In this document: positions 1-7,329 of the stretch, piece by piece
How the letters are laid out: each line of letters begins with the position of its first letter
Numbering within the stretch: the stretch's first letter is position 1
Assembly (NCBI GenBank): GCA_934670115.1
Contig: CAKUOV010000029.1
Location: forward strand, 1 to 30,175
Direction of reading: 5' to 3'
Length of the DNA stretch: 30,175 nt
Source: an uncultured Eggerthellaceae bacterium
Lineage (GTDB): Bacteria > Actinomycetota > Coriobacteriia > Coriobacteriales > Eggerthellaceae
The notes under the pieces: generated by a model
Seen by the model: only the letters and a program-made list of their open reading frames with translations
What the model was told of the DNA's origin: nothing
The model's database searches: none
Program-made: the position numbers and the translations under genes

Positions 1-92
1 GCATGGTTGGTTCCTCCTTTATGTAGATGACCATGCAGAGAAGGGACAACCAAGGAGGCAGGTTACTGATGCGGATATCCGCACGCCCACGA

Positions 93-458
93 CTACCCGA
101 CGGGGACTGTGTTTTCATCTCTGGTGCCCGCATTATAACATGCGGGGATTACGATGTTGATTGCCGGAGCCGACAACGAGGCCATCTTGCCATTGCGACC
201 GATCATCATAGTCTCACTTTCGAATCTCTCGCCATGCGCATCTTCTCCGTTCTTGATAGGCGGATTGTCGGCAATCCACTCGTAAAGCTGGCGGATTACT
301 TCGGCAGCATTGCATGGCGCGAAACCGAAAACCAGCTCGAAGACCGTCGCCTTATCATCGTTGCCCGCGTAGCTGAGCGCATAGGCGTCAATCTTCCTGT
401 CTGGCACATAATACATATTAATTGCCCTGAGCAACGGAACGGCAATTCGGGCGGGGCG
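93..458 (-). pseudogene. Phage-associated domain fragment (DUF6883-like), degraded
   Basis: An open frame runs from just after a TAA at 459-461 to the stop at 93; the longest start is a TTG at 434, which has no clear ribosome site. The peptide contains a pattern (VPDRKIDAYAL, then KATVFELVFGF, then GERFESETMMIGRNGKMAS) that resembles the DUF6883-type domain attached to phage minor-head or toxin proteins. That assignment is from memory of the family and is weak. It lies directly downstream of a capsid-protein fragment on the same strand but in another frame, so the two may once have been one gene or adjacent genes of a prophage. No function is likely to remain. It could also be an intact small gene with an unusual start. 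Confidence 0.4.
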
Positions 459-556
459 TTAAGGCTTGCTGCCGGGTTGATAATAAGTTGGCGCTTGACA
501 GCTGCCTTCGTCAGGCTCGGCGCGCTGATTTCATCGTCAACACACTTGCATGCCTT

Positions 557-835
557 TCACTGCTCGTGCAGCTCCTTGGGCCGAACGTCCTCGACCACCT
601 TGGCGTCGGGGTCGTCCTCGAAGCTGGGCACCACCTTACAGTCGCATCCCCAGTGGAAGTGCTTGAACTCGCCTGCCGACTTCCTCGTGTGGTAGACTGC
701 GCCGCGGCTCACCAGCATCAGGCAGAACGTACGGGTCTCGATGCCCGTGGGTATGCGCGCGAACCTCGCACCCTTATCCTTGTTCTGCCCCACGTTGACC
801 ATGACTGTCTCATTCAGGCTTCTCAGGACGTCGTT
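557..835 (-). pseudogene. Phage minor capsid protein, C-terminal fragment
   Basis: A 92-codon open stretch between in-frame TGA codons at 836-838 and 557-559 on the minus strand. The peptide (KGARFARIPTGIETRTFC, later FKHFHWGCDCKVVPSF) ends in the H..C.C motif seen at the end of SPP1 gp7/VG15-type phage head-morphogenesis proteins, which are normally several hundred residues long. Everything N-terminal to this end piece is missing, and the closing TGA could be a mutated TGG, because sense codons continue for more than 30 residues beyond it. No portal, terminase or integrase is visible in the window, so this is a remnant or the edge of a prophage lying to the left. Confidence 0.55.
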
Positions 836-844
836 TCATCCTAG

Positions 845-1693
845 CTCGCCGCAGTATTTAGCAAACCCGCGAAGGTCGCCTTCAAGGAGCTTATTGGCTT
901 GATATTGCGCTGGGATCATCCCCGCACGTGCGAGGAACACTCTTAAAAATCCCAGCTCAAAATGCCACAGCATTCATGAAATAGCTTCATTTTAATGAGT
1001 TTGCGAAACAAATGAAACCTAGCTTCGCAATAGTCCCGATCCAGGGCAAAGGCATGCGTTCCGCCTACAGCAGTACCGGATAGGCAAAAGCCGTATCTGC
1101 ATCGAGTATGCAGTCGCAGCAGCAGCGTGGAATCTGCGCGTCGGCTAGCCGCAAAGCCATGTTGTTGGATTTTGGGCCCGAAATTCGAAGTTGTGATAGG
1201 TTGGAAGTAGGTCGAATTGCCAGATTAACTTGCCGTTATGATATACCTCAATCAAGCATAGTTTTGAGCTGATGCTTTACAAAAGCTAATTTTCTAGCAA
1301 CGACGCCTGCATCGGAAAACGACACGATTTGCCCCGCCAACCTACTTCCAACCTGCCACAACTTCGAATTCGGAAGCGTTTTTTCAACAACATGCCCTCG
1401 AAACGGCTGAAATGGTGCGATTCGGGGACACCGGGAATCGCAATTGGCAGAAAAACACCACCCAAGCGCCCCAAACAGTCAACTGCAAAGCCGTCCCGAA
1501 GAGCGGCCCCTTGCCAGCGCATGACATCTCCCCTAGTCGCAAGGAAAATGGAACAAACCTCCGTCCCCTGTTTCATCATCACCGCCCACACACGCGGCGA
1601 CATGACCGTGTCGGTGGCGTAGAGACCGTAATGCAATAGCCCCTAATCGCACGAGCGGCAACGCGACCGCATCGGCGGCCCCAGCAGCAACTT
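845..1693. other. Gene-poor region with long inverted repeat
   Basis: I find no recognisable gene here. Short frames exist (for example 1286-1636 on the minus strand and 1329-1622 on the plus strand), but they overlap each other, lack good ribosome sites and show no family motif. The only clear structure is the 33-nt imperfect inverted repeat at 1178-1373. The segment separates the prophage debris from the arsenic gene group, so it may be the scar of an insertion or deletion. Confidence 0.6.
1178..1373. repeat. Long imperfect inverted repeat (MITE-like)
   Basis: The left arm 1178-1211 and right arm 1341-1373 are reverse complements apart from one extra A and a two-base mismatch; the shared cores are ATTCGAAGTTGTG and AGGTTGGAAGTAGG. 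The 129-nt spacer carries no plausible gene. This could be a miniature inverted-repeat element, a long-stem RNA, or the remains of a transposon end pair. I did not see an obvious target-site duplication. Confidence 0.6.
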
Positions 1694-2755
1694 CTAGCAA
1701 CCACCGCCGCCGCAGCAACAACCACCGGCATCTTCGCCATCGGCCGCGTAGGGAATGTTGCCGCAACCAGGGAACGGCCCGTAATGCACGTTGCGATCAC
1801 CCTCAATGCGGAAGGCTTTGCCGTAGCGAGTATCCTGGACCATCGCACAAGAGTTTCCGCAAACAGCCAACGGTTCATCGGTAAAGAAACGATGGTGATC
1901 ATCCAGGTCAAAGAACTGATTCATGCCCGGAATAGTGCCCTGATACGTCGCAACTTGGTTGTACTGCTCGCACAAATCCTCAATTTTGTCGGGAATCTTG
2001 AACGCACGCACGGTACGCGAGAAAAAGGTGAATCCCTCCACTTTCGCAGCAATTTCCTGGTTGTCAATGCAAGATCGACGCGTTGACGTATAGCGGAAAT
2101 CCTCCCAACCGACCTTGCGCATCATGCGACGGAAGTCCTCGATATACATTGCGCCAGATATGCACTCGCCACGCAAAACAGGATCGGCGGCAAGCTCGGC
2201 GGGCATGCGACGATCAGCGAAAACATCGGAGAAGTACAGCTCGCCGCCACAGGCAAGCACGCGCCAAATCTCTCTGAAAACCGCCTCCTTGAAGGGCGAA
2301 AGATTGATAACGCAATTGGAAATAACAACATCAATGCTGTTGTCTTCAATGCCCAAGCTAGCAAGATCCTCGATATAGCCCTGCTTGAACTCAACGTTGC
2401 TCGCGGCATAGCCGAAAGTCCTCGCAACTTCGTCCTGGTACTTTCGGGCAACCGCCAACTGATTCTCGTTCATGTCTACGCCAATAACTTTGCCGGTTTC
2501 GCCAACAAGCTTAGAGCAAATGTAGACATCGTGTCCCGTGCCGCACCCAAGATCCAAAACGGTGCATCCCTCAAGCAAAGGCGGAATAGGACTGCCGCAT
2601 CCGTAAAATCGATCGCATATTTCCGCAGGTAGCTCCCCCACAATAGCCTTAAGTGCACGTGGCATGCTGTCGCACGTACAAACTCTTGTTTTGAGATCCC
2701 CGGAAGACTGCAAATTACTGTAGTAGTCCTTGACTTGTTCGCGAATGTCACTCAT
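1694..2755 (-). CDS. arsM: Arsenite S-adenosylmethionine methyltransferase
   Basis: Methylates trivalent arsenic in the cytoplasm using SAM, a detoxification step giving mono- and dimethylarsenicals. The 353-residue protein has the SAM-binding motif LDLGCGTG at about 67-74 and the acidic residue after VIGVD. All cysteines expected in ArsM proteins appear: C26/C28 (VCTC), C53 (YGCGSP), C148 (VISNC) and C198 (RGEC). A C-terminal domain holds further cysteines (VCGNSC, PGCGN) and the protein ends in a Gly/Cys tail with three consecutive cysteines and a terminal one. The start at 2755 is preferred over an upstream ATG because AAAGG lies just upstream of it. It is transcribed from its own promoter (2836-2864) and sits at the far end of a minus-strand metalloid gene group. 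Confidence 0.9.
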   Translation of the reverse strand: MSDIREQVKDYYSNLQSSGDLKTRVCTCDSMPRALKAIVGELPAEICDRFYGCGSPIPPLLEGCTVLDLGCGTGHDVYICSKLVGETGKVIGVDMNENQLAVARKYQDEVARTFGYAASNVEFKQGYIEDLASLGIEDNSIDVVISNCVINLSPFKEAVFREIWRVLACGGELYFSDVFADRRMPAELAADPVLRGECISGAMYIEDFRRMMRKVGWEDFRYTSTRRSCIDNQEIAAKVEGFTFFSRTVRAFKIPDKIEDLCEQYNQVATYQGTIPGMNQFFDLDDHHRFFTDEPLAVCGNSCAMVQDTRYGKAFRIEGDRNVHYGPFPGCGNIPYAADGEDAGGCCCGGGGC

Positions 2756-2819
2756 AGCAAACCTTTCTTTTCGGCTCATCGGTTTTAGAGCAATAGCTCA
2801 CCAAAACGATAGTTAATTC

Positions 2820-2834
2820 CTAGTTGTTTACTAG
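2820..2834. promoter_or_regulatory. Palindrome at the arsM start site, candidate operator
   Basis: CTAGT-N5-ACTAG is a perfect dyad just downstream of the predicted -10 box of arsM, so a protein bound there would cover the transcription start. No ArsR gene is present in the window; the MerR protein at 4247-5035 or a regulator elsewhere could use it. The site resembles 7334-7348 in the aquaporin promoter at 11 of 15 positions. Confidence 0.4.
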
Positions 2835-2835
2835 A

Positions 2836-2864
2836 ATTATTATTCTGCATTCCGATATTGTCAA
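2836..2864 (-). promoter_or_regulatory. Predicted sigma70-type promoter of arsM
   Basis: On the minus strand a perfect -35 TTGACA (2864-2859) is followed after 17 bases by AATAAT (2841-2836), five of six matches to the -10 consensus. It lies about 80 bases upstream of the chosen arsM start. Confidence 0.7.
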
Positions 2865-3030
2865 CAGTCTAATAGTCGATTGACACAATTAATCCCTTAG
2901 CCCGTATACGCGAGAAGGCGACCGCAGTTGTTGCGAAACTTGCCGAACAGATGCACCTTGACCCCATGCGCACAAAAAGACGCCACTGGCACGCACCGTT
3001 CATGCTTACAATGTCTCAGCCATATACACA

Positions 3031-3064
3031 AAGGGAAGCCGCCGTTACCGATGGCTTCCCTTTT
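3031..3064. terminator. Bidirectional terminator-like hairpin
   Basis: AAGGGAAGCC (3031-3040) pairs with GGCTTCCCTT (3053-3062) around a 12-nt loop. The plus side continues TTTTATT and the minus side CCCTTTGTGT. On position it should end transcripts of the MaoC-like gene, which stops about 115 bases upstream on the minus strand. Confidence 0.6.
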
Positions 3065-3176
3065 ATTCTGGGTTCATAATCTTACTCGACGCGCGCCCCA
3101 CAAGCGCTACGACCCCGCAAGCCGCACGGGACTCCGGAGCCCGAACACGTCGATTGCCCCAGCACTATCCGAACGC

Positions 3177-4055
3177 CTACACGCGCGCGGGATCCCATTC
3201 CACAATGCCGCTGTTCAAGAACGGCTTAGATTCGGGAGCATCCGCGTTGACCATGCGGAATCGGGCTTCGCCTTCGTCAACTTTCCACACCACGGTGCGC
3301 AGACGCGCGCCCGGAAGAACGGGAGACGTGAAACGGCACTTGAAGCGCGTCATGGCCTCGGGGTGGCCCGGGAACAGCAGCGAGATTGCATGACGCATTG
3401 CCACGCCCGCGCTGCTCACGCCATGGGCAATGGGGCGCTCAAGACCGGTCTGCTCGGTGTAAGACCAATCGATGTGCTGCTGATGCCAGTCGCCCATCAG
3501 GCGATACACCAGCGGCCAGTTCAAGCCGTACGTTTCTTCGTACGCAAAGTCGGGCTCGCGATCAGGATAATCAACAGCATCCTTCGGCGGAAGATCGCCG
3601 CCCCAGCCGCCATCGTAAATGCAGCAGTCGTACGTGTCCACCGTGCACAGATGCGTGCCATCGGAGGAATAGGATTTACCCACCTGCTTGGACAGTGAGC
3701 CGCGACCTTCGCCGCGATCCCAAATGGCTTCCTGCGTTACGAACGTTTCAATGTGGTCGGCCATCTTAAACGGCGCGTGGAAACGAACATCAATGCCGTA
3801 ATGCAGCGAGCCGGAATAATCAAAGCCATAATCGAGCGTGGTGGTCATTTCCTCGTTCACCGTGAGCGGCACCGCAAAAATCGGCAACACCTTGAGCTCG
3901 GGATTTTTCGCATCGCCTTCGTTGACGTACTCAAGGTCAACGCGGCCGTCCCAGCCCGCGCCGCACCCCAACGCGCAAATCTCCAAATCTTTGAAGGTGT
4001 AATCGCGCACGAACGGTCCGAAGGTTTTGCCTACGATTTCAGTCGAAATAGCCAT
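3177..4055 (-). CDS. MaoC-fold acyl-CoA hydratase/dehydratase-like protein
   Basis: A 292-residue protein with the layout of double-hotdog enoyl-CoA hydratases (the hydratase 2 / MFE-2 type): an N-terminal degenerate hotdog of about 150 residues and a C-terminal catalytic one. The active-site signature is at 185-212: GDWHQQHID, with Asp189 and His194 in the catalytic places, then RPIAHG. The usual asparagine after the aspartate region (GDxNPLH) is replaced by histidine. Such enzymes hydrate trans-2-enoyl-CoA to (R)-3-hydroxyacyl-CoA. The start has AAAGGAG upstream. It lies between arsM and the merR gene without an evident link to arsenic; its substrate is unknown. A non-catalytic or differently specific hotdog protein remains possible. 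Confidence 0.7.
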   Translation of the reverse strand: MAISTEIVGKTFGPFVRDYTFKDLEICALGCGAGWDGRVDLEYVNEGDAKNPELKVLPIFAVPLTVNEEMTTTLDYGFDYSGSLHYGIDVRFHAPFKMADHIETFVTQEAIWDRGEGRGSLSKQVGKSYSSDGTHLCTVDTYDCCIYDGGWGGDLPPKDAVDYPDREPDFAYEETYGLNWPLVYRLMGDWHQQHIDWSYTEQTGLERPIAHGVSSAGVAMRHAISLLFPGHPEAMTRFKCRFTSPVLPGARLRTVVWKVDEGEARFRMVNADAPESKPFLNSGIVEWDPARV

Positions 4056-4135
4056 ACTTTCTCCTTTCGAATCCTCTGCCGCCTGAACACGGCGGCATTA
4101 GCGCGGATTATCGCCCACCCTTAAGGAGAAACGCA

Positions 4136-4152
4136 TCACTAATTATTAGTGA
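4136..4152. promoter_or_regulatory. Perfect 17-bp palindrome upstream of the MaoC-like gene
   Basis: TCACTAAT-T-ATTAGTGA is a perfect dyad about 80 bases upstream of the MaoC-like start. The minus-strand sequence TAATAAT inside it could also serve as a -10 element, which would make the palindrome an operator overlapping a promoter. The binding protein is unknown; the adjacent merR product is a candidate. Confidence 0.45.
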
Positions 4153-4174
4153 GTAGCGTCTAAAGCAGCAAAAT

Positions 4175-4210
4175 CGGTCAACTTCGGCGGTGCTTTCGCG
4201 AAGTTGACCG
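4175..4210 (-). terminator. Hairpin after the merR gene, possible terminator
   Basis: CGGTCAACTTCG (4175-4186) pairs perfectly with CGAAGTTGACCG (4199-4210), a 12-bp stem with a 12-nt loop. On the minus strand it is followed by ATTTTGCTGCTTT, a loose T-rich tail. It begins about 37 bases after the merR stop. A near copy occurs at 5278-5311. Confidence 0.55.
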
Positions 4211-4246
4211 CGTGCATTTATTGCCCGAAAAAGAAGGCAACGCAGC

Positions 4247-5035
4247 CTAGCAAGCGCCAGCGGTCGAAGCAGCCGAAGCGACATCCGCGTTCTCGACCGA
4301 AATCTCCGCGCACCAGCTTTTCTCGCCGCAATGGGCGCACGTGAGCTTGCGCGTTTTCGGTGTGTGACCCGAGAAGAAGAAACTCTTCCAGCTGGGCTGG
4401 AAAACACGGTAGCAATGTGGGCAAATGTAGCGAGAATCACGATAATAGGTGCAAACAAGCTCGATGCAAATGATCACAATCAAAATCATCGAGCAAGCAA
4501 ACGGAAGCCACTGCCCGGTCAGTATGCCATAAATGAGCGTGCCAATTTCCACCGCATCAACAATAAGTCCCTCGATGATCATACGGCGTTTGGTTCGGTA
4601 CAGCCTGGTGTTTTTGGTATCAGTAGTATCCATGACGGAACCCATGTCGTTATTACTAGTTTCTGGTAAATGACCGTCCAAGCGAATCCCTTCGATTGCA
4701 GAACGGACGCTTTCCAACATAGTGCGATTGTCGGCAATCTCTGCAGCAAGTGCCTTTTCCTGCTCTTCTAGCAGGCAAAGAAGCTCCGCGTTATCATGGG
4801 GATTCGCAAGAATTCCCCGAATCGCCTTAAGAGTGAGCCCCAACGACTTAAGCAGGCAAATGGTCCTCATCTGCTCAAGCGAAGCGCTGTCATACAAACG
4901 CCTTCCTCCTTTCGAGCGCTCAACAGGATGGAGCAAACCCTTTTCATCGTAGTACTGCACCGTGCGCACCGATACGCCGCAAGCATCGGCAATCTCGCCT
5001 GTGGTGAAAAGCTCTTGGTTTTCTTCGTTTGACAT
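4247..5035 (-). CDS. MerR-family regulator with two membrane segments and a zinc ribbon
   Basis: A 262-residue protein. Residues about 9-75 form a MerR winged helix-turn-helix (FTTGEIADACGVSVRTVQYYDEKG), followed by a helical stretch of the sort that makes the MerR dimer coiled coil. Two hydrophobic segments at about 152-173 and 175-198 should span the membrane. A C-terminal cytoplasmic or external zinc ribbon follows: C205-x2-C208 and C233-x2-C236, with another cysteine at 242. Metal-sensing MerR proteins usually bind ligand with cysteines near the end of the dimer helix and are soluble, so this is an unusual build. The start at 5035 is chosen because AAGGAGG lies directly upstream; an in-frame ATG 18 bases earlier has no such site. 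Surrounded by arsenic-type genes, it may sense a metalloid or membrane stress; the inducer is unknown. Confidence 0.85.
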   Translation of the reverse strand: MSNEENQELFTTGEIADACGVSVRTVQYYDEKGLLHPVERSKGGRRLYDSASLEQMRTICLLKSLGLTLKAIRGILANPHDNAELLCLLEEQEKALAAEIADNRTMLESVRSAIEGIRLDGHLPETSNNDMGSVMDTTDTKNTRLYRTKRRMIIEGLIVDAVEIGTLIYGILTGQWLPFACSMILIVIICIELVCTYYRDSRYICPHCYRVFQPSWKSFFFSGHTPKTRKLTCAHCGEKSWCAEISVENADVASAASTAGAC

Positions 5036-5210
5036 GGATTTCACCTCCTTCACGGACTATCCAACCATATCACGTTGCGTAACAAGCAAGCATTATTCGG
5101 AAATCAATCCAAGATTTTTTTCATGACGCTACGCAATGCGAAGAACCTGGCGAAGTGTAAAGCGAAGCACAAGCCGCAACAGCATTGCGCAACAGCATTA
5201 CCACCAACGC

Positions 5211-5244
5211 AAAAAGACCAATCTCGGAAATTCCGAGATTGGTC
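5211..5244 (-). terminator. Rho-independent terminator of the arsM-like gene
   Basis: GACCAATCTCGGAA (5216-5229) and TTCCGAGATTGGTC (5231-5244) are perfect complements; on the minus strand the stem is followed at once by TTTTT (5215-5211). This is a textbook intrinsic terminator, about 80 bases past the stop of the arsM-like gene. Confidence 0.85.
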
Positions 5245-5277
5245 CTTGCCGAGTAAAACCATTGCTGAAGCCCTCAT

Positions 5278-5311
5278 GGGCAACTTCGGCGGTGTTTTCG
5301 CGAAGCTGCCC
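5278..5311 (-). repeat. Second copy of the hairpin element found at 4175-4210
   Basis: GGGCAACTTCG (5278-5288) pairs with CGAAGCTGCCC (5301-5311), with one G-U pair in the minus-strand RNA. The core CAACTTCGGCGGTG and the loop end TTTCGCGAAG match the hairpin downstream of merR apart from single changes. It begins 10 bases after the arsM-like stop codon and precedes the stronger terminator at 5211-5244. Confidence 0.6.
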
Positions 5312-5320
5312 GCAGGCGCG

Positions 5321-6334
5321 CTATTCTTCCACGATGCGCTCGATGTTGCCGCACTTGCCAAATGCACCGTAATGATGTTTCAAGTTGCCGTCAACCTTGA
5401 AGTGCGCGCCGTAACGCGTATCGGCCACCATGCTGCAAGAGTTGCTGCAAACGCTCATCGGCTCGCCCGTGAAAAAGCGGTGATGGTCGTCCAAATCGAA
5501 GTAATCAGGGCAGCCGGGAATTTGGCCGTCGTAGGTGGCGTACTGGCCATACTGCTCGCAAAGGTCCTCGATGACCTGGCTTTTTACCGCGCGCACATAA
5601 CGTCCTTCGTACGTGGTGCCAACGCCCGCCGCCTTTGCCGCCGCTTCATCGATCACGGTAACGGCATGGAAGCTCATGTGACGAAAATCATCCCAACCCG
5701 CACGGCGCATGGTTCTGCGGAAGTCCTGGTCGTAACCGGTTTCTGCCAAAAGACCACCGGCAATAGCGGGGTCGGCCTTCTGCTCGGGATCAAGACGACG
5801 ATTGCAGAACATATCGAACTCGTAGAACTCGCCGCCTTCCTTGAGCACGCGATACACCTCGGAAAGCACATCCAGCTTGAACGGGCTGTGCGATACGGCG
5901 CAGTTGGAAATCACCACGTCAATCGTCCCATCGGCAATACCGGCAACGAAAAGATCCTCAATGGGAGCGTTCACGAAATGAACATTCGACTTCGCATAGC
6001 CGAACTTCTGCGCAATTTCATCCTTAACCGCATTCGCCTTCTCAATGCCGCACGCGCAACCTTCAACGGCAATCACCTTGCCGGATTCGCCCACAAGCTT
6101 CGAAGCAACGAATGCATCGCGGCCATTACGTGCGCCCAGCACCAGCACGGTGCAGCCAGCAAGCAGCGGCGGGAACGGGTAACCCAAAAGCATCTTGCTT
6201 TCGCGCAGCTCCTGCGGCAAAAGCGCCAAGGCTTCAGCGGCTTCGGCAGAAGGCTCAAGTCCCTCAACAGAAATAATGTCAGCCAACTTCTTGTCGGCAT
6301 AGTAATCGCGGATTGTCTGCATAACCTCGTTCAT
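5321..6334 (-). CDS. ArsM-like methyltransferase paralogue lacking key cysteines
   Basis: A 337-residue relative of the arsM product at 1694-2755. The C-terminal halves match closely (both contain IEDLCEQY, FDLDDHHRFFT and DTRYG). The N-terminal part differs at the functional positions: the early VCTC pair is absent, the YGCGSP cysteine is replaced by LGYPFP (51-54), and the RGEC cysteine is replaced by GGLLAE; only the cysteine in VISNC (C145) remains. The SAM loop is also altered (LVLGARNG instead of LDLGCGTG). By what is known of ArsM, loss of these cysteines should abolish normal As(III) methylation. It may bind another substrate, act as a regulatory partner, or be a decaying duplicate, although the intact frame argues for selection. 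AAGGGAAG precedes the start. Confidence 0.85.
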   Translation of the reverse strand: MNEVMQTIRDYYADKKLADIISVEGLEPSAEAAEALALLPQELRESKMLLGYPFPPLLAGCTVLVLGARNGRDAFVASKLVGESGKVIAVEGCACGIEKANAVKDEIAQKFGYAKSNVHFVNAPIEDLFVAGIADGTIDVVISNCAVSHSPFKLDVLSEVYRVLKEGGEFYEFDMFCNRRLDPEQKADPAIAGGLLAETGYDQDFRRTMRRAGWDDFRHMSFHAVTVIDEAAAKAAGVGTTYEGRYVRAVKSQVIEDLCEQYGQYATYDGQIPGCPDYFDLDDHHRFFTGEPMSVCSNSCSMVADTRYGAHFKVDGNLKHHYGAFGKCGNIERIVEE

Positions 6335-6362
6335 TCATCTTCCCTTCCGTGTTTGTTTACGG

Positions 6363-6399
6363 AAAAGCCGCAGCGGTGTGGCTGTTAATCCGCTGCGGC
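6363..6399 (-). terminator. Terminator or attenuator between aquaporin and arsM-like gene
   Basis: GCCGCAGCGG (6367-6376) pairs with CCGCTGCGGC (6390-6399) around a 13-nt loop; the minus strand then reads TTTT (6366-6363). It sits in the 85-bp gap between the aquaporin stop and the arsM-like start, and leaves little room for a separate promoter, so the downstream gene probably depends on read-through. Confidence 0.75.
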
Positions 6400-6419
6400 A
6401 AAAAATCATACAGAAGCTC

Positions 6420-7253
6420 TTACGCTTCGAGTTCAGGCTCGGCCTCGCCCTCAACTTCGGTTTCGTTCTTCTTGATGTGCATCGGCTTCAAAATGTAGCG
6501 ATACACCAGCGCCGCAAGGGCGCCACCCACCAGCGGGCCAATAACGTACACGCAGATGGTGTCCATAACATTATTACCGAAGCAAATGGAGCCCCAACCC
6601 ACGCACGCAGCCCACAGACGCGGCATAATGTCGCGTGCGGGATTCAGGCCCGCATCGGTCAGCGGGCCGATAACGTTGATTAGCACGGTAATGGTCAGAC
6701 CAATGAACAGCGGAGCAAGCAGCGAGGTTGGCTTGCCCTTGTTCTCATCGGAAGTCAGGCTCAGAATAACCAGGCACAAAATGAACACGCCAAAACCCTC
6801 GGCGAAAGCGCCCACCATCATGGGCACGGTGCCGTTCGCAGTATTTGGGAACACTTCGCACCAGATGGTAGCCGCGCTGCCAATGGAGTTCGTGGACATG
6901 GTAAGGCCGTTGTTGGAAAGGTTCTTCGCAACGGAATCGCCGAACAGGATCCACAGGGCTCCCGCCGCGAAAAACGCACCAGCGCATTGACCCAGCAAAT
7001 ACGCGGGAAGGTCGCGCACCTTCATTTTGCCTGATAGAATCATGGAAAGCGAAACCGCCGGATTAAAGTGCGCGTCGGAAAGATTGCGCGTTACATAAAT
7101 ACCCAGCGCAATGGCAAGGCCCCACACGAGGCCCACCTGACCAGGACCGGTAAGGGCGCCGAACAGCGTTGCCGTAGCAACAGCACCAATGCCCAAAAAG
7201 CACATAAGGAACGTACCGATAAATTCACCGGTGAATTGCCTTGCGAATTTCAT
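6420..7253 (-). CDS. Aquaglyceroporin (MIP family channel)
   Basis: A 277-residue membrane channel with six predicted transmembrane helices and both pore motifs: HFNPAVS at about 62-68 and GLNPARD near 203-209. The Asp after the second NPA motif is the mark of glycerol-conducting GlpF-type members rather than strict water channels. Such channels also pass As(OH)3 and methylated arsenicals, and in several bacteria replace an arsenite pump. The C-terminus ends in an unusually acidic tail (EVEGEAEPELEA). It is the first gene of the minus-strand group, transcribed away from the reductase operon from a shared intergenic region, with an arsM-like gene directly downstream. A role in metalloid flux is inferred from this context; ordinary glycerol uptake is possible, but no glycerol kinase is nearby. 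Confidence 0.9.
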   Translation of the reverse strand: MKFARQFTGEFIGTFLMCFLGIGAVATATLFGALTGPGQVGLVWGLAIALGIYVTRNLSDAHFNPAVSLSMILSGKMKVRDLPAYLLGQCAGAFFAAGALWILFGDSVAKNLSNNGLTMSTNSIGSAATIWCEVFPNTANGTVPMMVGAFAEGFGVFILCLVILSLTSDENKGKPTSLLAPLFIGLTITVLINVIGPLTDAGLNPARDIMPRLWAACVGWGSICFGNNVMDTICVYVIGPLVGGALAALVYRYILKPMHIKKNETEVEGEAEPELEA

Positions 7254-7329
7254 GAGTTATTCTCTTTCGTTGTATTCGAATGTAGTCCTAACAGCAACGC
7301 CTAAAAACGGCGCAATCCCTCGATGGCGT

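Larger units (their letters stand above)
2756..3176. other. Intergenic region: arsM promoter and upstream terminator
   Basis: This 421-bp stretch has no gene. It is AT-rich near 2800-2890, where the arsM promoter and a palindrome lie, and it contains a terminator-like hairpin at 3031-3064 that should stop transcription arriving from the MaoC-like gene. Nothing else is recognisable. Confidence 0.7.

Noticed and set aside
1286..1636. Short opposed frames in the gene-poor stretch
   Set aside because: They overlap each other on both strands, cover an arm of the inverted repeat and show no motif, so no gene call is justified.
5075..6388. A 437-codon plus-strand open frame opposite the arsM-like gene
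   Set aside because: It is the mirror of a strongly supported minus-strand gene, has no family motif and no ribosome site; long antisense frames are common in GC-rich DNA.
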